Below are positions 34,236 to 44,719 of a DNA stretch of 64,000 nt, piece after piece. The stretch is from Batillaria attramentaria (Eukaryota > Mollusca > Gastropoda > Batillariidae). Below the pieces are notes generated by a model, which saw only the letters and a program-made list of their open reading frames with translations, was not told where the DNA came from and ran no database searches. Numbering within the stretch: position 1 is the first letter of the stretch; each line of letters starts with the position of its first letter. Where the stretch lies: contig JACVVK020000336.1 in NCBI GenBank assembly GCA_018292915.2, forward strand, positions 507,001-571,000, in the 5' to 3' direction. A program made the translations under genes and the position numbers.

Positions 34236-34305
34236 AGATAGTTCAGCACTCAACTTTCAATTGTGCTATGTACAATTCTACAGTAACCAGTTCATGTATG
34301 TGCAC

Positions 34306-34370
<65 letters not shown>

Positions 34371-34706
34371 CAAATAGACATGCGGACTAAGCGATATGTA
34401 CAAGTGTAATACAACTAGGTAATGCATGCAACGCACATAGAAGACGTAATTCATGTAGACTAGGTAAAATATGCAATACACGCAAAGTATACAGTGTACG
34501 TAGTATATAATTATGTAACTTAGGTCATTGTATGTAATGTATGCATTGCACGTAATGCTGTCCGTTATGTCATCATATACCAAAAAGATGAAAAAAACAA
34601 ACAACAACAACAACAAAAGATATACAATGCATTTTCCTCTCCCTAGGTCCACGCCACACATCCAATAACATCAAAAAGGTTATATATACAATTATACATA
34701 CAGCTA

Positions 34707-34783
<77 letters not shown>

Positions 34784-35158
34784 TTGATGCTAGGAATCAT
34801 GTAATGCATGTACGTATTTACATTATCCGATTCTTTTACTCATGTACTTGTACTTGTTGCCAGATTATCTTTTTTGATCAATTCTTCACTTTGCCGAATT
34901 TTCGGTTCAGCTGCGCTTTTTGTGATGGCCGCAGTCAAGCAGCTGATCATTAGTGTTGTTTTAGAGGTTTACCCGCAATCTTGATGTAACATAAGAAACA
35001 GGTACAATGAGGATCATTCAGGGGCAAAACAAGAAATATTGGCACTTAAAAAACAGTAATTGATCAAGTTCACCATGCAAATTAGAGCCTTATATATATA
35101 TGACATACAAAGCACACACCTCCTAGATCTAGGGAGCGCTCTCAGCTTTACTTACTTT

Positions 35159-35202
<44 letters not shown>

Positions 35203-35934
35203 ATACTGATCGAGAACAAACTAAGCGAAAAATGTAACCCGTTTGACAATGAAATAAAAATAAAGACGGAAATCAATAAAAAGACAATTATATATCTTTC
35301 GTAGATATGACAGATTCAATATGATTGCTGTGGTTCTTAGCGATCATGTCTATCCTTTCCCTAGCTTACAGTCAAATGTGTATTACATAGGGAATTGTGT
35401 GTTGCTTGAAACATTTTGTATGTAAACAATTTCCCTTCCCTTTTTGCCCTTCTTTACCCATATCCCATGGAAACTTTTGAGTTACAAAAGAATCTAATAA
35501 TCGGTGAACACGCACTATACGTACTAGTAGTTATACGTGTTGCATTGTGACCACGTGCCAAACGGAATGCACTTACTGTGTTTCAACAGGACAGAGCAAA
35601 TAAATCAAAACCAGCAACAATGTCCTCTCATCACCTCCCTCCCCCACCACGTATACTGCTCTATATACTTTTCATGCAGGTTCACACGGAACCGCAGCTC
35701 GGAACCGGTAATATACTTTGTGTCTGGTTGGCTACATGACTTCCAACAACGATATTCAATGGATATTCAATGTCGCAATGGACTCAATACTCTCTGTCCT
35801 TCACACCCGCCCTCCTCTTTTATTCAGGCTTGGGACTGACAGCGCGACTCGACCGGACTGGACACGCAGGCAGAGTTACGGGAGGGACGTCGCAATGTTC
35901 ACTTTATGGTATGGATTGTCGGCTGAAAACAAAG

Positions 35935-36002
<68 letters not shown>

Positions 36003-36260
36003 GTTTATGACAGCATTATGCTGAGGGAAGAATAAGTCAGTGTAAAAGCAATGTTGAAATGCATAGATCAGTGTTCCTTCCAGTATTATGAACATTAAAA
36101 AAGTACACAACAGTATTGTAGATTTATATACATACAAAACCCCAGTATACTACAACGCATATATTGGCGACAATCCTATTTAGCGATGGTGATATCTGAT
36201 GTCTGTTGTCATCGGTCCTTTCTTTAATGCTTTACACATATTTCTCCGATCAACAAAACA
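33521..36260. repeat. Segmental duplication, right copy
   Basis: Counterpart of 27655-32110. It differs by longer TG/CA tracts (34308-34368, 34710-34781, 35937-36001), lack of the 1.3-kb block and of the MITE, and by an inserted 60-bp piece at 35101-35163 that matches the repeat at 16427 in reverse. Exons c2''/c3'' of the left copy have no intact equivalent here. Confidence 0.85.
34308..34781. repeat. Two (TG)n microsatellites in the right segmental copy
   Basis: 34308-34368 and 34710-34781, about 30 and 36 units; the left-copy equivalents at 28463-28497 and 28871-28906 are about half as long. Confidence 0.95.
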
Positions 36261-36504
36261 AGGAAGAATGGCCCCATCCCGTAAAGGTGTTTCTCCCAAT
36301 TTCGTGCTATTTCGTTCTTATTGTTGCCGGTGGGGTATTTTCTTTTCTTTTCTTTCAAATCTGTAAGCCCAACCGAAGACACTAGATCTGCTACACGATA
36401 GCGGATCCAGAATCCTAGGCGAGAGGGAGAAAACGACAATTCCGAGAACTAAACATTTGACGTAAGCCTCACGCAGGTCGTCATAGAGGCCGGGGGGGGG
36501 GGGG

Positions 36505-36619
36505 GGGCGAACGAACGAAACTTTATTTTACAAGGATAAAAGATTAGGTACGCAGACCTGTCTTACATCTTGTCTTTGCTAGGCTACTTATGTATACAAA
36601 GTAAGCTCCAACTAAGTAG

Positions 36620-36702
<83 letters not shown>

Positions 36703-36790
36703 CCATACTGCTAATACATATATCAAGCTATACTAAACAAATGACCAATATGTGAAGAACAATAGGGGGAAACCAAAACATGTGATAAGT
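36505..36790 (-). mobile_element. LINE 3'-tail fragment with nested (CA)n
   Basis: CGAACGAACGAAACTTTATT and ACAAGGATAAAAG, then CAGACCTGTCTTACATCTTG, match 47370-47450 (ACTTTATTACACAAGGATTG; GAACCTGTCTGACAATCTGT). In the minus direction this ends in AATAAAGTTTCGTTCG, like the simple-repeat tail of a non-LTR element. A 79-bp (CA)n lies inside. Confidence 0.5.
36622..36701. repeat. Long (CA)n microsatellite
   Basis: About 39 uninterrupted CA units, among the longest in the window. Confidence 0.97.
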
Positions 36791-36792
36791 GA

Positions 36793-36794
36793 GC

Positions 36795-36835
<41 letters not shown>

Positions 36836-36836
36836 G
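36793..36836. repeat. (GA)n microsatellite
   Basis: About 20 GA units, with single interruptions at both ends, next to the reverse copy of the 1.6-kb element. Confidence 0.95.
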
Positions 36837-36839
36837 TCA

Positions 36840-37705
36840 ATTCCATGAACATTTGACGTCAGCTTCATGCAGGTCGTCTGACAGAGGATGCTTGTTCATG
36901 TCTTGTGATTTCTCTGTTGGTGTTGTGACTTCCCCAACTGAATTAATTTTTACACGCAATCTGCAATATGGAGAGGGCTGGTGAAATGTCGGAGGCAGTG
37001 ACGATATTTGCAGATTTTGTCTGTGAAATAAACTTTTGACGTCAGCCTCACGCTGCTCGTCTGACAGAGGACTTTTGTTCATGTCTTGTGATTTTCCCTT
37101 TGCTTTTGTGACTTCCCTGACCAAATTAATTTTTACATAAAATCTGGAAGATCTAGAGGGCTGGTGAAACGTGGACTAGAATACCTTGAATTGTGATTGC
37201 GCAATCGCAAAATTGGAAATATTTTGACCAGTGCTTCTCGCAGAAATTTGAAGAAAAAAATGTTTATCTACAAGCTCTGTTATTCTTAATACGAAAGCTA
37301 TAATACTGCAGTATTTCCTGGCATATGTGCAGTTGTCATACGTGACAAAAATGCCGGGATGATAAGTAATTTGAAGGAGTCTTTTCATAGATATTTGGCC
37401 CTACATGCAAATCACGCCTCGGCAATGTTTTTTTTTTTTTTTTTTTTTTAAACACAAAATCCGCCAGAGCTACATAGCTGTGTCACAAATACAGCCAGTA
37501 TCATTGGATGAACTTCCAAAGTCTGGAAAATGAAGTCATTTGAACAACTTTTTCGTCAAAATACGGAACATGACATTTTTTTTTAAATGGGCAAAAAATC
37601 TCTTCTAAAAATGTAGCAAGAGAAAAATCGTGAAAAGTAGATCTGGCGACAGTGACTTCCCATTTAATCTCAAAGTAAAAAGCGCTTCAAGGAGGTGGTT
37701 TAAGA
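36840..37705. repeat. Reverse copy of the 1.6-kb element body
   Basis: Reverse complement of about 43390-44260: TTGACGTCAGCCTCACGCTG, AAAATCTGGAAGATCTAGAG, ATAATACTGCAGTATTTCC and the T-rich tract at 37430-37449 correspond. Together with the forward copy starting near 37715 it makes a large, imperfect head-to-head inverted repeat. Confidence 0.7.
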
Positions 37706-37785
37706 CATTATAGCTACAATTACATCCCGATGTTCTTGTCTAGTGTAACAACTGCACATATGACAGGAACTACTGCACTATTATA

Positions 37786-38940
37786 TACTCTTCCAAAAAA
37801 GAAACTTGACAGTATCTAAATGCAATACTTCCGGAAACTTGCTAACTCTTCTGAAATATCAGGGGTGTTGTTGTGCAAAGAGCCTGACATTGTCGCAAAA
37901 AAGGCACATTTCAGCGCTGTGCATCGCTCAGTGTCAGGCTAAACACGTTTTGTTTGAATCCAGAATTGCGACTCGTACAACTTTCCCGTGCGTAATAGTG
38001 AACTGCAACTCAGTGTGTTGTGACCTCTATTACAACCATGGGTTTCACAGCTCAGACTACGCGACAGTGCACAAAGAGAACATGCCAAGGTTGACAGACA
38101 CTCAACGCAATAACGCCATTGGCCGACTGCAAGCAGGACCGACTGTGACTCAACAAGCCGTGGCCACACACTTTGGTGTTTCAAGACAAACTGTCGCTGC
38201 ATTGTGGGCACGTTTCAACAACACTCAAAGTGTCCATGATAGGCCTAGGTCAGGTCGACCCAGTCACCACTGCGGCCCAGGATCGTTACATCCGGGTCCG
38301 CCATCTTCGGGATCGCACCACGACAGCAACATCGGCAGCATCCCAAATCCCTAGACTGCGAAGAATTTCCGATCAAACTGTTCGCAACCGCCTCAGAGAA
38401 GCAGGACTTTTGGCCCAAAGACCAGTGCGACGGAACGCGTTGAACAGGCGGCATATGGCAGCACGTCTCCAGTGGTGCCGGCACAGAGTAGGGTGGCCAC
38501 GTGTAACGCCCACACACTGCCATGGCCTGCCTGTTCACCCGATTTGTCTCCGATTGAACATCTCTGGGATGAGTTGGATAGACGCGTGCGTCAGAGGAAT
38601 CCACCACCTCAGACACTTCCAGGTCTCCTTGCTGCACTCCAGCATGAGTGGCAGGCCATCCCGCAACAAGTTATCGCCAACCTGATTGCTTCTATGGGTT
38701 CCCGATGCTGAGCAGTGATCAACGCAAATGGCGGTCACACCAGATATTGACGTTTCATGTACCCCACTCTCTTTGACAGCCTGTGCAGCCGTTCTGCTTT
38801 TCTCGGCGAGTTTCATGTTTTGAACATTTGAACAGTGATTGTTTCCGATACTATTGATTGTATTTTCGTTTTTCTACCATTGATGTCCAATGACATATTA
38901 AGTTGAGAAGTGGGTGTCAAGTTTCTTTTTTGGAAGAGTA
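37786..38940 (+). mobile_element. Tc1/mariner-type transposon, internally deleted
   Basis: Perfect 26-bp inverted terminal repeats begin TACTCTTCCAAAAAAG at both ends, and TA is duplicated outside (37784-85, 38941-42). A paralogous copy of the host repeat at 43770-43790 shows the empty site with one TA. Inside are remains of a transposase: MPRLTDTQRNNAIGRLQ, a helix-turn-helix VTQQAVATHFGVSRQTVA, GRP, and the catalytic-Glu motif PDLSPIEHLWDEL. The stretch between ARLQWCRHRV and LPWPACSPDLSP, which should hold the first two catalytic Asp, is missing. Confidence 0.93.
38082..38711 (+). pseudogene. Tc1-like transposase remnant
   Basis: Starting ATG at 38082 in frame MPRLTDTQRNN; the paired HTH region (TVTQQAVATHFGVSRQTVAA, then FNNTQSVHDRPRSGRPS) is readable, then a frameshift near 38265 leads to RRISDQTVRNRLREAGL, and a third frame from 38470 gives SPDLSPIEHLWDELDRRVR, stopping at 38709. 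Family members are about 340 residues; here about 130 residues of the DD part are deleted. It cannot encode an active enzyme. Confidence 0.85.
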
Positions 38941-38942
38941 TA

Positions 38943-39700
38943 GATTTAGCATTAAGAATAACTTAATTGTTAGATAAACATAGCTTTTTCAAGTTTCTGC
39001 GAGAATCACCGGTCAAAAGAGTTCCAATTTTGCTACTTCATAAGTACAATCCAAGGTATTCTAGTCCACGTTTCACCAGCCCTCTAGATCTTCCAGATTT
39101 TATGTAAAATTAATTCCGGCAGGTTAGTCACATATGCAACAGGGAAATCACAAGACATGCACAAGCATCATCTGCCATACCACCAGTGTGCGGCTGACGT
39201 CAAACGCTTAATTCACAGATAATTTTTATCTGCAAGTATCGTCACTACCTCTGACACATTTCACAAGGCCTGTACTGGCTCTAGATCTTCCAGATTTCAT
39301 GTGAAAAATAGTTCAATTGGGGAGGTCACAAAGCCAACAGGGAAATCACAAGATTAAGACATAAACAAGCATCCTCAGACGATCTCAGTGCTAGAGGTTG
39401 ACGTCCAAGGTTTAGTTCAAGGAATTGACGTCCTCTCTCTTCTCCCCCCCCCCCCCCCCCCCCCACCTTCCCAATCACGTGGCTAATCGGTCGAAGTCGC
39501 AGAGGATCTAGTGTCATTGGTACGACTTGGAGAGGGGAGAACCGGCAATAATAACAACAAAACATACAAAATAACATGAAGTTTGGAGAAACAACTTTTT
39601 AGGACGGGGCCGTTCCTCCTTGTTATCATTGAAACTTGCTTCTGCCCATAGCAAAATCTGCCCCATCTTATAAAGCTTTTTCTCTATAGAGAAACAACTT
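38943..39700. repeat. Forward copy of the 1.6-kb element body, right part
   Basis: Continues 37715-37785 after the inserted Tc1 element: AAGAGTTCCAATTTTGCTAC, the two CTCTAGATCTTCCAGATTT blocks (39085, 39280), a C tract, GATCTAGTGTCATTGGTACG and the AACAACTTTTTAGGACGGGG end. A further border GAGAAACAACTT is at 39689-39700, next to exon c3. Confidence 0.65.
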
Positions 39701-39702
39701 AC

Positions 39703-39743
39703 AATGATCAGTGGTTGGATTTTGGCGCTTAGCTTCCGGCAAA
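39703..39743 (-). CDS. Gene 3, cytoplasmic exon c3
   Basis: The minus-strand exon is 41 nt, phase 2 in and 1 out, with acceptor ttgtttcag and donor GTAAGT. It encodes LPEAKRQNPTTDH. A paralogue in the same relation to c2-type exons is at 32140-32198. Immediately after GT the intron runs into AAGTTGTTTCTC, the end of a repeat family, so the donor sits at a transposon border. No terminal exon with stop was found with confidence. Confidence 0.5.
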
Positions 39744-39972
39744 CTGAAACAAATAAACAATAGACAAAATGAAATCTTCTGTCTGTTGCTGCCCTGTCTC
39801 TTGAAGGTTTTGTGGTCGACAAACTCATGGATGAAACAAACATATCCTATATTGTGTATATGCAAGTTGGTAGCAGCGAACATAAAGTTTTAAAAAGGAG
39901 AACGGGGTATAATGTGGCTCAGAGAGTCCTGGGTACTTGTGATGCACAACCATAGATACAAACTGTGCTCAC

Positions 39973-40069
39973 CCGTCAGCTGAAGTCTTCTCCTCTTTAG
40001 GGGAGTAATCCTGGCAGTTGTCTGTGGGCGTGTCCAAGGCGAGTGGGTCTGTGTCTTGTTCTTTTCGAA
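39973..40069 (-). CDS. Gene 3, cytoplasmic exon c2', apparent alternative to c2
   Basis: The minus-strand exon is 97 nt, phase 1 in and 2 out, with acceptor gtgttgtag and donor GTGAGC. It encodes RKEQDTDPLALDTPTDNCQ, then DYSPKEEKTSAD. A close paralogue lies at 32438-32531 with the same borders. Because c1 leaves phase 1 and c3 enters in phase 2, either c2 or c2' fits between them but not both, so the two may be mutually exclusive. DYSP is a possible phosphotyrosine site. Confidence 0.58.
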
Positions 40070-40609
40070 CTACAACACAAAGTATTACAAATATCAGCGA
40101 CAACACCCCCACACGCACACATATGTAAATGTGAGAGTTCGCTTTGTGTTGGTTTTCGTATTCTCTGCCTTGTTAACCAAGTACAATACTGTGCCACTTT
40201 GAACACGCTGCATGTGCATTTTCCACTCCTCAGTGATACAGCTGTGATACAACTCTGACATAACTGTACGTCGGTGGGAATCGACTCAAGACGGATTTCA
40301 GTATTTTGCTCTGACATGTTTGTAGTCTTGTTGCATACTTAACATGATCCGATTTACATGAAACTACAAGTTTACCGTTACCCGTACTTCGAACGGGTCG
40401 AATCCTTGGATTTTGATGTGCAGATTTCAGCAAACTGCAACAAGTATCAACAGAAAAAAAAAATCATGCGAAACTCCAGCGGTAATTTGCCGGTAGCCTA
40501 ATACCATAGAAGACTAATTTAAATGCCATGACTGTCTGTCTGTCTGTCTGTCTCTCATCTGATTTCAATCGCGCTACCACATAATGCTTGCTTTTCAATT
40601 CAATTCAAA

Positions 40610-40950
40610 TTACTTTCTCTCATCTCTCATCTGATTTCTAAGTTGGGTCCTTTTATCTATATTTCTTCTTTTTAAGCCCCTTAATCACGTCTGTACTACC
40701 AGTGGTTAGGAATAACTAAGTAATGTTGGGCAATATGCTGCAAACTGGTTTATTGCACCTAGGAGATGATAAGTTGCAATATCTGCTGTATATGTGCTTA
40801 GTATTTATCTTTGTTTTAATTGCTAGTCTTATGCATGTCCTGGGTTTATACCGTCCGTACACCAGTTTGCATTATTTGTCCAACGTTTCATTTTTTTTTT
40901 TCTCGTAGTGCAGTTGTGGCTTGCGCGGCTTTAAGCCCTAAAAACTGACT
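40610..40950. repeat. Shorter copy of the (ACTC)n-tail repeat
   Basis: TCTCATCTGATTTCTAAGTT, GGTTTATTGCACCTAGGAGA and GCGCGGCTTTAAGCCCTAAA match 4225-4660 with an internal deletion of about 50 bp. Confidence 0.7.
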
Positions 40951-40977
40951 GACCCGATACCTATGAAAAACTTAAAC

Positions 40978-40979
<2 letters not shown>

Positions 40980-41053
<74 letters not shown>
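40980..41053. repeat. Long (CA)n microsatellite
   Basis: About 36 uninterrupted units in the gene 3 intron between c2 and c2'. Confidence 0.97.
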
Positions 41054-41055
<2 letters not shown>

Positions 41056-41275
41056 TGATAGTCTTGTGTATTCACACGTTGTTGCATCCATTGCTGCCAT
41101 AAATATGAACTTTGTGTATTTTCCGTAACTTTTTACTATCACTATCAGCAATACCAACAGTTACAAAAATGTAACATGATTTGGAAAAAATGGCACTGAG
41201 GACTGGATGAAATGTGGCCTTGTGATGCATATGTGAATCTTTACCAACAAGCGCTAGCTAAACAAATGTGCCTAC

Positions 41276-41408
41276 CTTTCAGCCGAACTCTTCTTGTCTC
41301 CCTCCTTCGCCTCGGTTTCTGCGTGTTGCTGGCTGCGATCAACACACGATCCATCCTCTCCATGAAGGTCGACAGTACATGCGTCTTGCGGATTCAACGG
41401 AGTTTTGG
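41276..41408 (-). CDS. Gene 3, cytoplasmic exon c2
   Basis: The minus-strand exon is 133 nt, phase 1 in and 2 out, with acceptor tatttttaag and donor GTAGGC. It encodes KTPLNPQDACTVDLHGEDGS, then CVDRSQQHAETEAKEGDKK, hydrophilic and low in hydrophobics as expected of a cytoplasmic tail. The exon at 39973-40069 has the same phases and a similar composition; c2 cannot splice to it in frame but can splice to c3 at 39743. Confidence 0.6.
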
Positions 41409-41702
41409 CTTAAAAATATACATACAGCAAACAGTGATTACAACAGCGAAAACGGAAGAAATAGGTAAGTGGGCGCTGCAAGGGAGAGAACTGTGTCTCT
41501 ATGGGATGAATGATTACTAGATCCAGCAGTTCCCAGCACAGAATAAGACCCAAATATAATAGGAAAGAGGGGTGGGGGGAGGGCTGGGGAGACTAAAGGA
41601 AACTGGGGAGAGGGGCCGTATCACCCAGCATGTCCCTCACAGCACCATGGTGCGCTAGGAGAGATAGAACGTATTACAGTACCAATAAACAACAATCACA
41701 TC

Positions 41703-41704
<2 letters not shown>

Positions 41705-41760
<56 letters not shown>

Positions 41761-41773
41761 CTCTCTCTCTCTC
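41705..41773. repeat. (CA)n-(CT)n compound microsatellite
   Basis: About 26 CA units followed by about 8 CT units in the gene 3 intron between c1 and c2. Confidence 0.95.
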
Positions 41774-41979
41774 ATCAACACGTGTAACATCATCTGCGTT
41801 ACTTAAATTTATGCTTGGATCAGTATACAAAGTTTTTCAGTTCAACCAGGCACGACAACCTTGCACAGAAGACAGAATAGTTTCTAGTTAACATGGAAAC
41901 TATCGTCCAATAATACTATAATATTTACATACCACTAGGGAAATTCTGGACATAATGAACGGGAAGTCATCCTACTTAC

Positions 41980-42041
41980 ATTCTATGCTGTCATCAGAGC
42001 CCTTTTTCTCCTTCGCCGGACACTTTGAGGGTCTGAATCTT
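41980..42041 (-). CDS. Gene 3, cytoplasmic exon c1
   Basis: The minus-strand exon is 62 nt, phase 2 in and 1 out, with acceptor tttgcacag and donor GTAAGT. Joined after the transmembrane exon it encodes RRFRPSKCPAKEKKGSDDSI. It is a basic then acidic juxtamembrane segment. Splice sites are strong and the phase fits both neighbours. Confidence 0.65.
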
Positions 42042-42306
42042 CTGTGCAAACCAAAATGGAAAGAAAATCACACGCTTGATTATCAGCCAAAGAGCAATGT
42101 TTCGTCGCAGCTAGATTTTCTTGTTCACGTGTATGATACAGATAAACCGTGTCAGTATTTTACAATAAAAATAACTTGGTGAGAGCTCGGGGGGTATAGT
42201 GAAATGCCCGGTCAGTCAAAAAATCCAGCAATTCACACATTCAACGGGACCATAGTGAGACATCGACATAGTAGTAAAAATTATCACATACTATTAGTAA
42301 AAAATC

Positions 42307-42400
42307 GATGCCCCAAACGGGAATCGAACTCTCGGGCATCTCGCACTAGTTGACATGGTGACCCTCTCCCAGGATGTGGCGTCCCCGAACACTCACGGGT
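42307..42400 (-). other. Weak tRNA-like sequence
   Basis: On the minus strand GAGAGTTCGATTCCCG resembles a B box and the end GGGGCATCG could pair with GATGCCC just before it. The rest does not fold as a tRNA by eye. Possibly an old SINE head. Confidence 0.22.
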
Positions 42401-42761
42401 TAGCCATAACTAAACTAGTTGCAGGAATTGTTATCACCATTCCACTGACCACGTTTCCTTCGTATCACTGAAAGATTCGTATGATGTTGTACAGCAGTAT
42501 AAAGAGCTATCATGCACTCTAACGCATCACGCAACATTCACTGACTCACTTCACTGCAATGCACAACTCAGTCTCTTTACAGATAGTGTACCCCCAAACA
42601 ACAACAACAACAAACAACAACAGGAAACCATTAAACATAGCTGAAAAGGCTGAGTGTCACCTACATAATTATGACATAACGCCCATGCTGAATAATGTGA
42701 TCAGACAGCTGCGGCGGTGCAAACATCATAACAGACCAGAGACGAAATATGGATAACCTAC

Positions 42762-42903
42762 CTGGCACAATATGCTGACAAACGTTTCCGGTTTACAATG
42801 ACCAAAGCGGCCACCACAAGTACAAGTACCACGGCAGTAGGGACCACCACAGCAGGGACGTTAACGCCCTTTCCTTCCGAATCTCCACTCGGTCCTTCTG
42901 TTT
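42762..42903 (-). CDS. Gene 3, transmembrane exon
   Basis: The minus-strand exon is phase 1 in, phase 2 out (142 nt), with acceptor acatgtaccag and donor GTAGGT. It encodes TEGPSGDSEGKGVNVPAV, then the hydrophobic VVVPTAVVLVLVVAALVIV, then NRKRLSAYCA. The order is a polar stalk, one membrane helix and a basic stop-transfer, as in a type I receptor. It follows the Ig and stalk exons in phase. A (CA)n/(CACG)n tract lies just upstream in the intron. Confidence 0.82.
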
Positions 42904-42935
42904 CTGGTACATGTATAGAATAACATTAATTATAT

Positions 42936-42936
<1 letters not shown>

Positions 42937-42995
<59 letters not shown>

Positions 42996-42997
42996 CA
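42937..42997. repeat. (CA)n-(CGCA)n compound microsatellite
   Basis: About 14 CA units and 8 tetranucleotide units, 34 bp upstream (in gene direction) of the gene 3 transmembrane exon. Confidence 0.95.
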
Positions 42998-43110
42998 AGC
43001 AACCCTACGAAATCAACCAAAAATTATTTTCCCCTTAACAATTTACATTGTGTTTCGCATACGACCACTTTACGATGAACAGTCACAAGACTTTGGACTG
43101 GTCATTTTTT

Positions 43111-43304
43111 AAGTTGTTTCTCTATAGAGAAACAATTTTATGAGACGGGGCAGATTTTGCTACGCGCTGCAGCAAGTTTCAGTGATACAAAACAAGACTG
43201 TGACGTTTCTCCACACAACACACATTTCACGCACACAGTGACGTAACGAAATCTGCGTCATAGATTACGTGCACACTTTGCTGCTGCGTTCTTTTTGGCG
43301 GGAA

Positions 43305-43366
<62 letters not shown>

Positions 43367-44715
43367 ACGGATGTAATGATGGCTATCTCCTAAACCACCT
43401 CGTTGGAGGCCTTTTTACTTTGAGATAAAATGGGAATTCACCTTCTCCAGACCTATTTTTCACGATTTTTAGCCTACTGCATTTTCAGAAGAGTTATCGC
43501 CGAATTTTAAAAATCGGTCATGTTACGAATTTTTTCGAAAAAAATGTTCAAATGGCTTCATTTTCTGAAATTGGGAAGATCATCCAATTATACTGCCTGT
43601 TTTCGTAGCACAGCTATGTAGCTCTGACAGGTTTTGTGTAAGAAAAATATTTCCGAGGTAGGGGTGGTTTGCATATGGCCAAATATCTGTGAAAAGACTC
43701 CTTCAAATTACTCATCATTCCGGTATTTTTGTCACTTGTGCCAACTGCACATATGACATGAACTACTGCACTATTATAGCTTTAGTATTAAGAATAGCAG
43801 AGCTTTTAGATAAACACATTTTTCACGTTTCTGCGAGAAGCGCAGGTCAAAAAAGTTCCAATTTTGCAATTTCGTAAGTACAAACCAAGACACTTAAGTC
43901 CACGTTTCATCAGCTCTCTAGATCTTCCAGATTTTATGTCAAAATTAATTCAGTCACGGAAGTCACAAAAGCAACAAGGAAATCACAAGATATGTAGAAG
44001 TATCATCTGTCAGACGAGCAGCGTGAGGCTGACGTCAAATGTTTGGTTCACAGACAAAATCTGCAAGTATCGCCACTGCTTCCGACATTTCAGCAGCCCT
44101 CTAGATCTTCCAGATTTCATGTGAAAAATAATTCAGCCGGAGAAGTCACAAAGCCAACAGGGAAATCACAAGACATGAACAAGCATCCTCAGACCATCTC
44201 AGTGCTAGAGGCTGACGTCGAAAGTTTACTTCACGGAATTGACGTCATCTCTCTCTCTCTGTATGACGACCTGCCTGAGGCTGACGTCAAATGTTTAGAT
44301 CACGGAACTGACGTCTCTCTCTCTCTCTCTCTCTCTCTGGGGAGCCAGGGTGGCCGAATGGTAGAGCGTTGGACTTTCAATGCTTGGGCCGAGAGTTCGA
44401 ATCCTGGCCGCTGGGGCCAAATATTTGTGCTGGCCTTTTTCTCGTTGCCCCGTCTTTGATATCACCCTTATGTGGGGGAAAAAGACGTTAAACTCCTAAA
44501 CACCCACCCACCCACCCTCTCTCTCTCTCTCTCTCTCTCTCTGCCTCTCTCTCTCTCTCTCCCTCCCTTCTTCCCCCACCCGGCCCCACCCCCAGTCACG
44601 TGGCCAATCGGTCGAGGTCGTAGAGGATCTAGTGTCATTGGTAGAACTTGGAGAGGGGAGAACCGGCAACAATAACAACAAAGACAAAATAAAATGAAGT
44701 TTGGAGAAACAACTT
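43111..44715. mobile_element. 1.6-kb non-autonomous element with GTTGTTTCTC ends
   Basis: Left end AAGTTGTTTCTC and right end GAGAAACAACTT are exact 12-bp inverted repeats. The interior has a (TG)n tract (43310-43364), a unique body, two related blocks around CTCTAGATCTTCCAGATTT (43910-44060 and 44095-44240), CT runs and a nested SINE. Other copies: 36840-37705 (reverse) and 37715-39700 (forward, split by the Tc1 element). No ORF. Confidence 0.6.
44338..44517 (+). mobile_element. tRNA-derived SINE, full length
   Basis: GGGGAGCCAGGGTGGCCGAA, A box, then GAGAGTTCGAATCCTGG (B box) and the family body to AAAGACGTTAAACTCC and a CACCC tail. It lies inside a member of the 1.6-kb element (43111-44715), so it inserted later. 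Confidence 0.87.
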
Positions 44716-44719
44716 TGTA

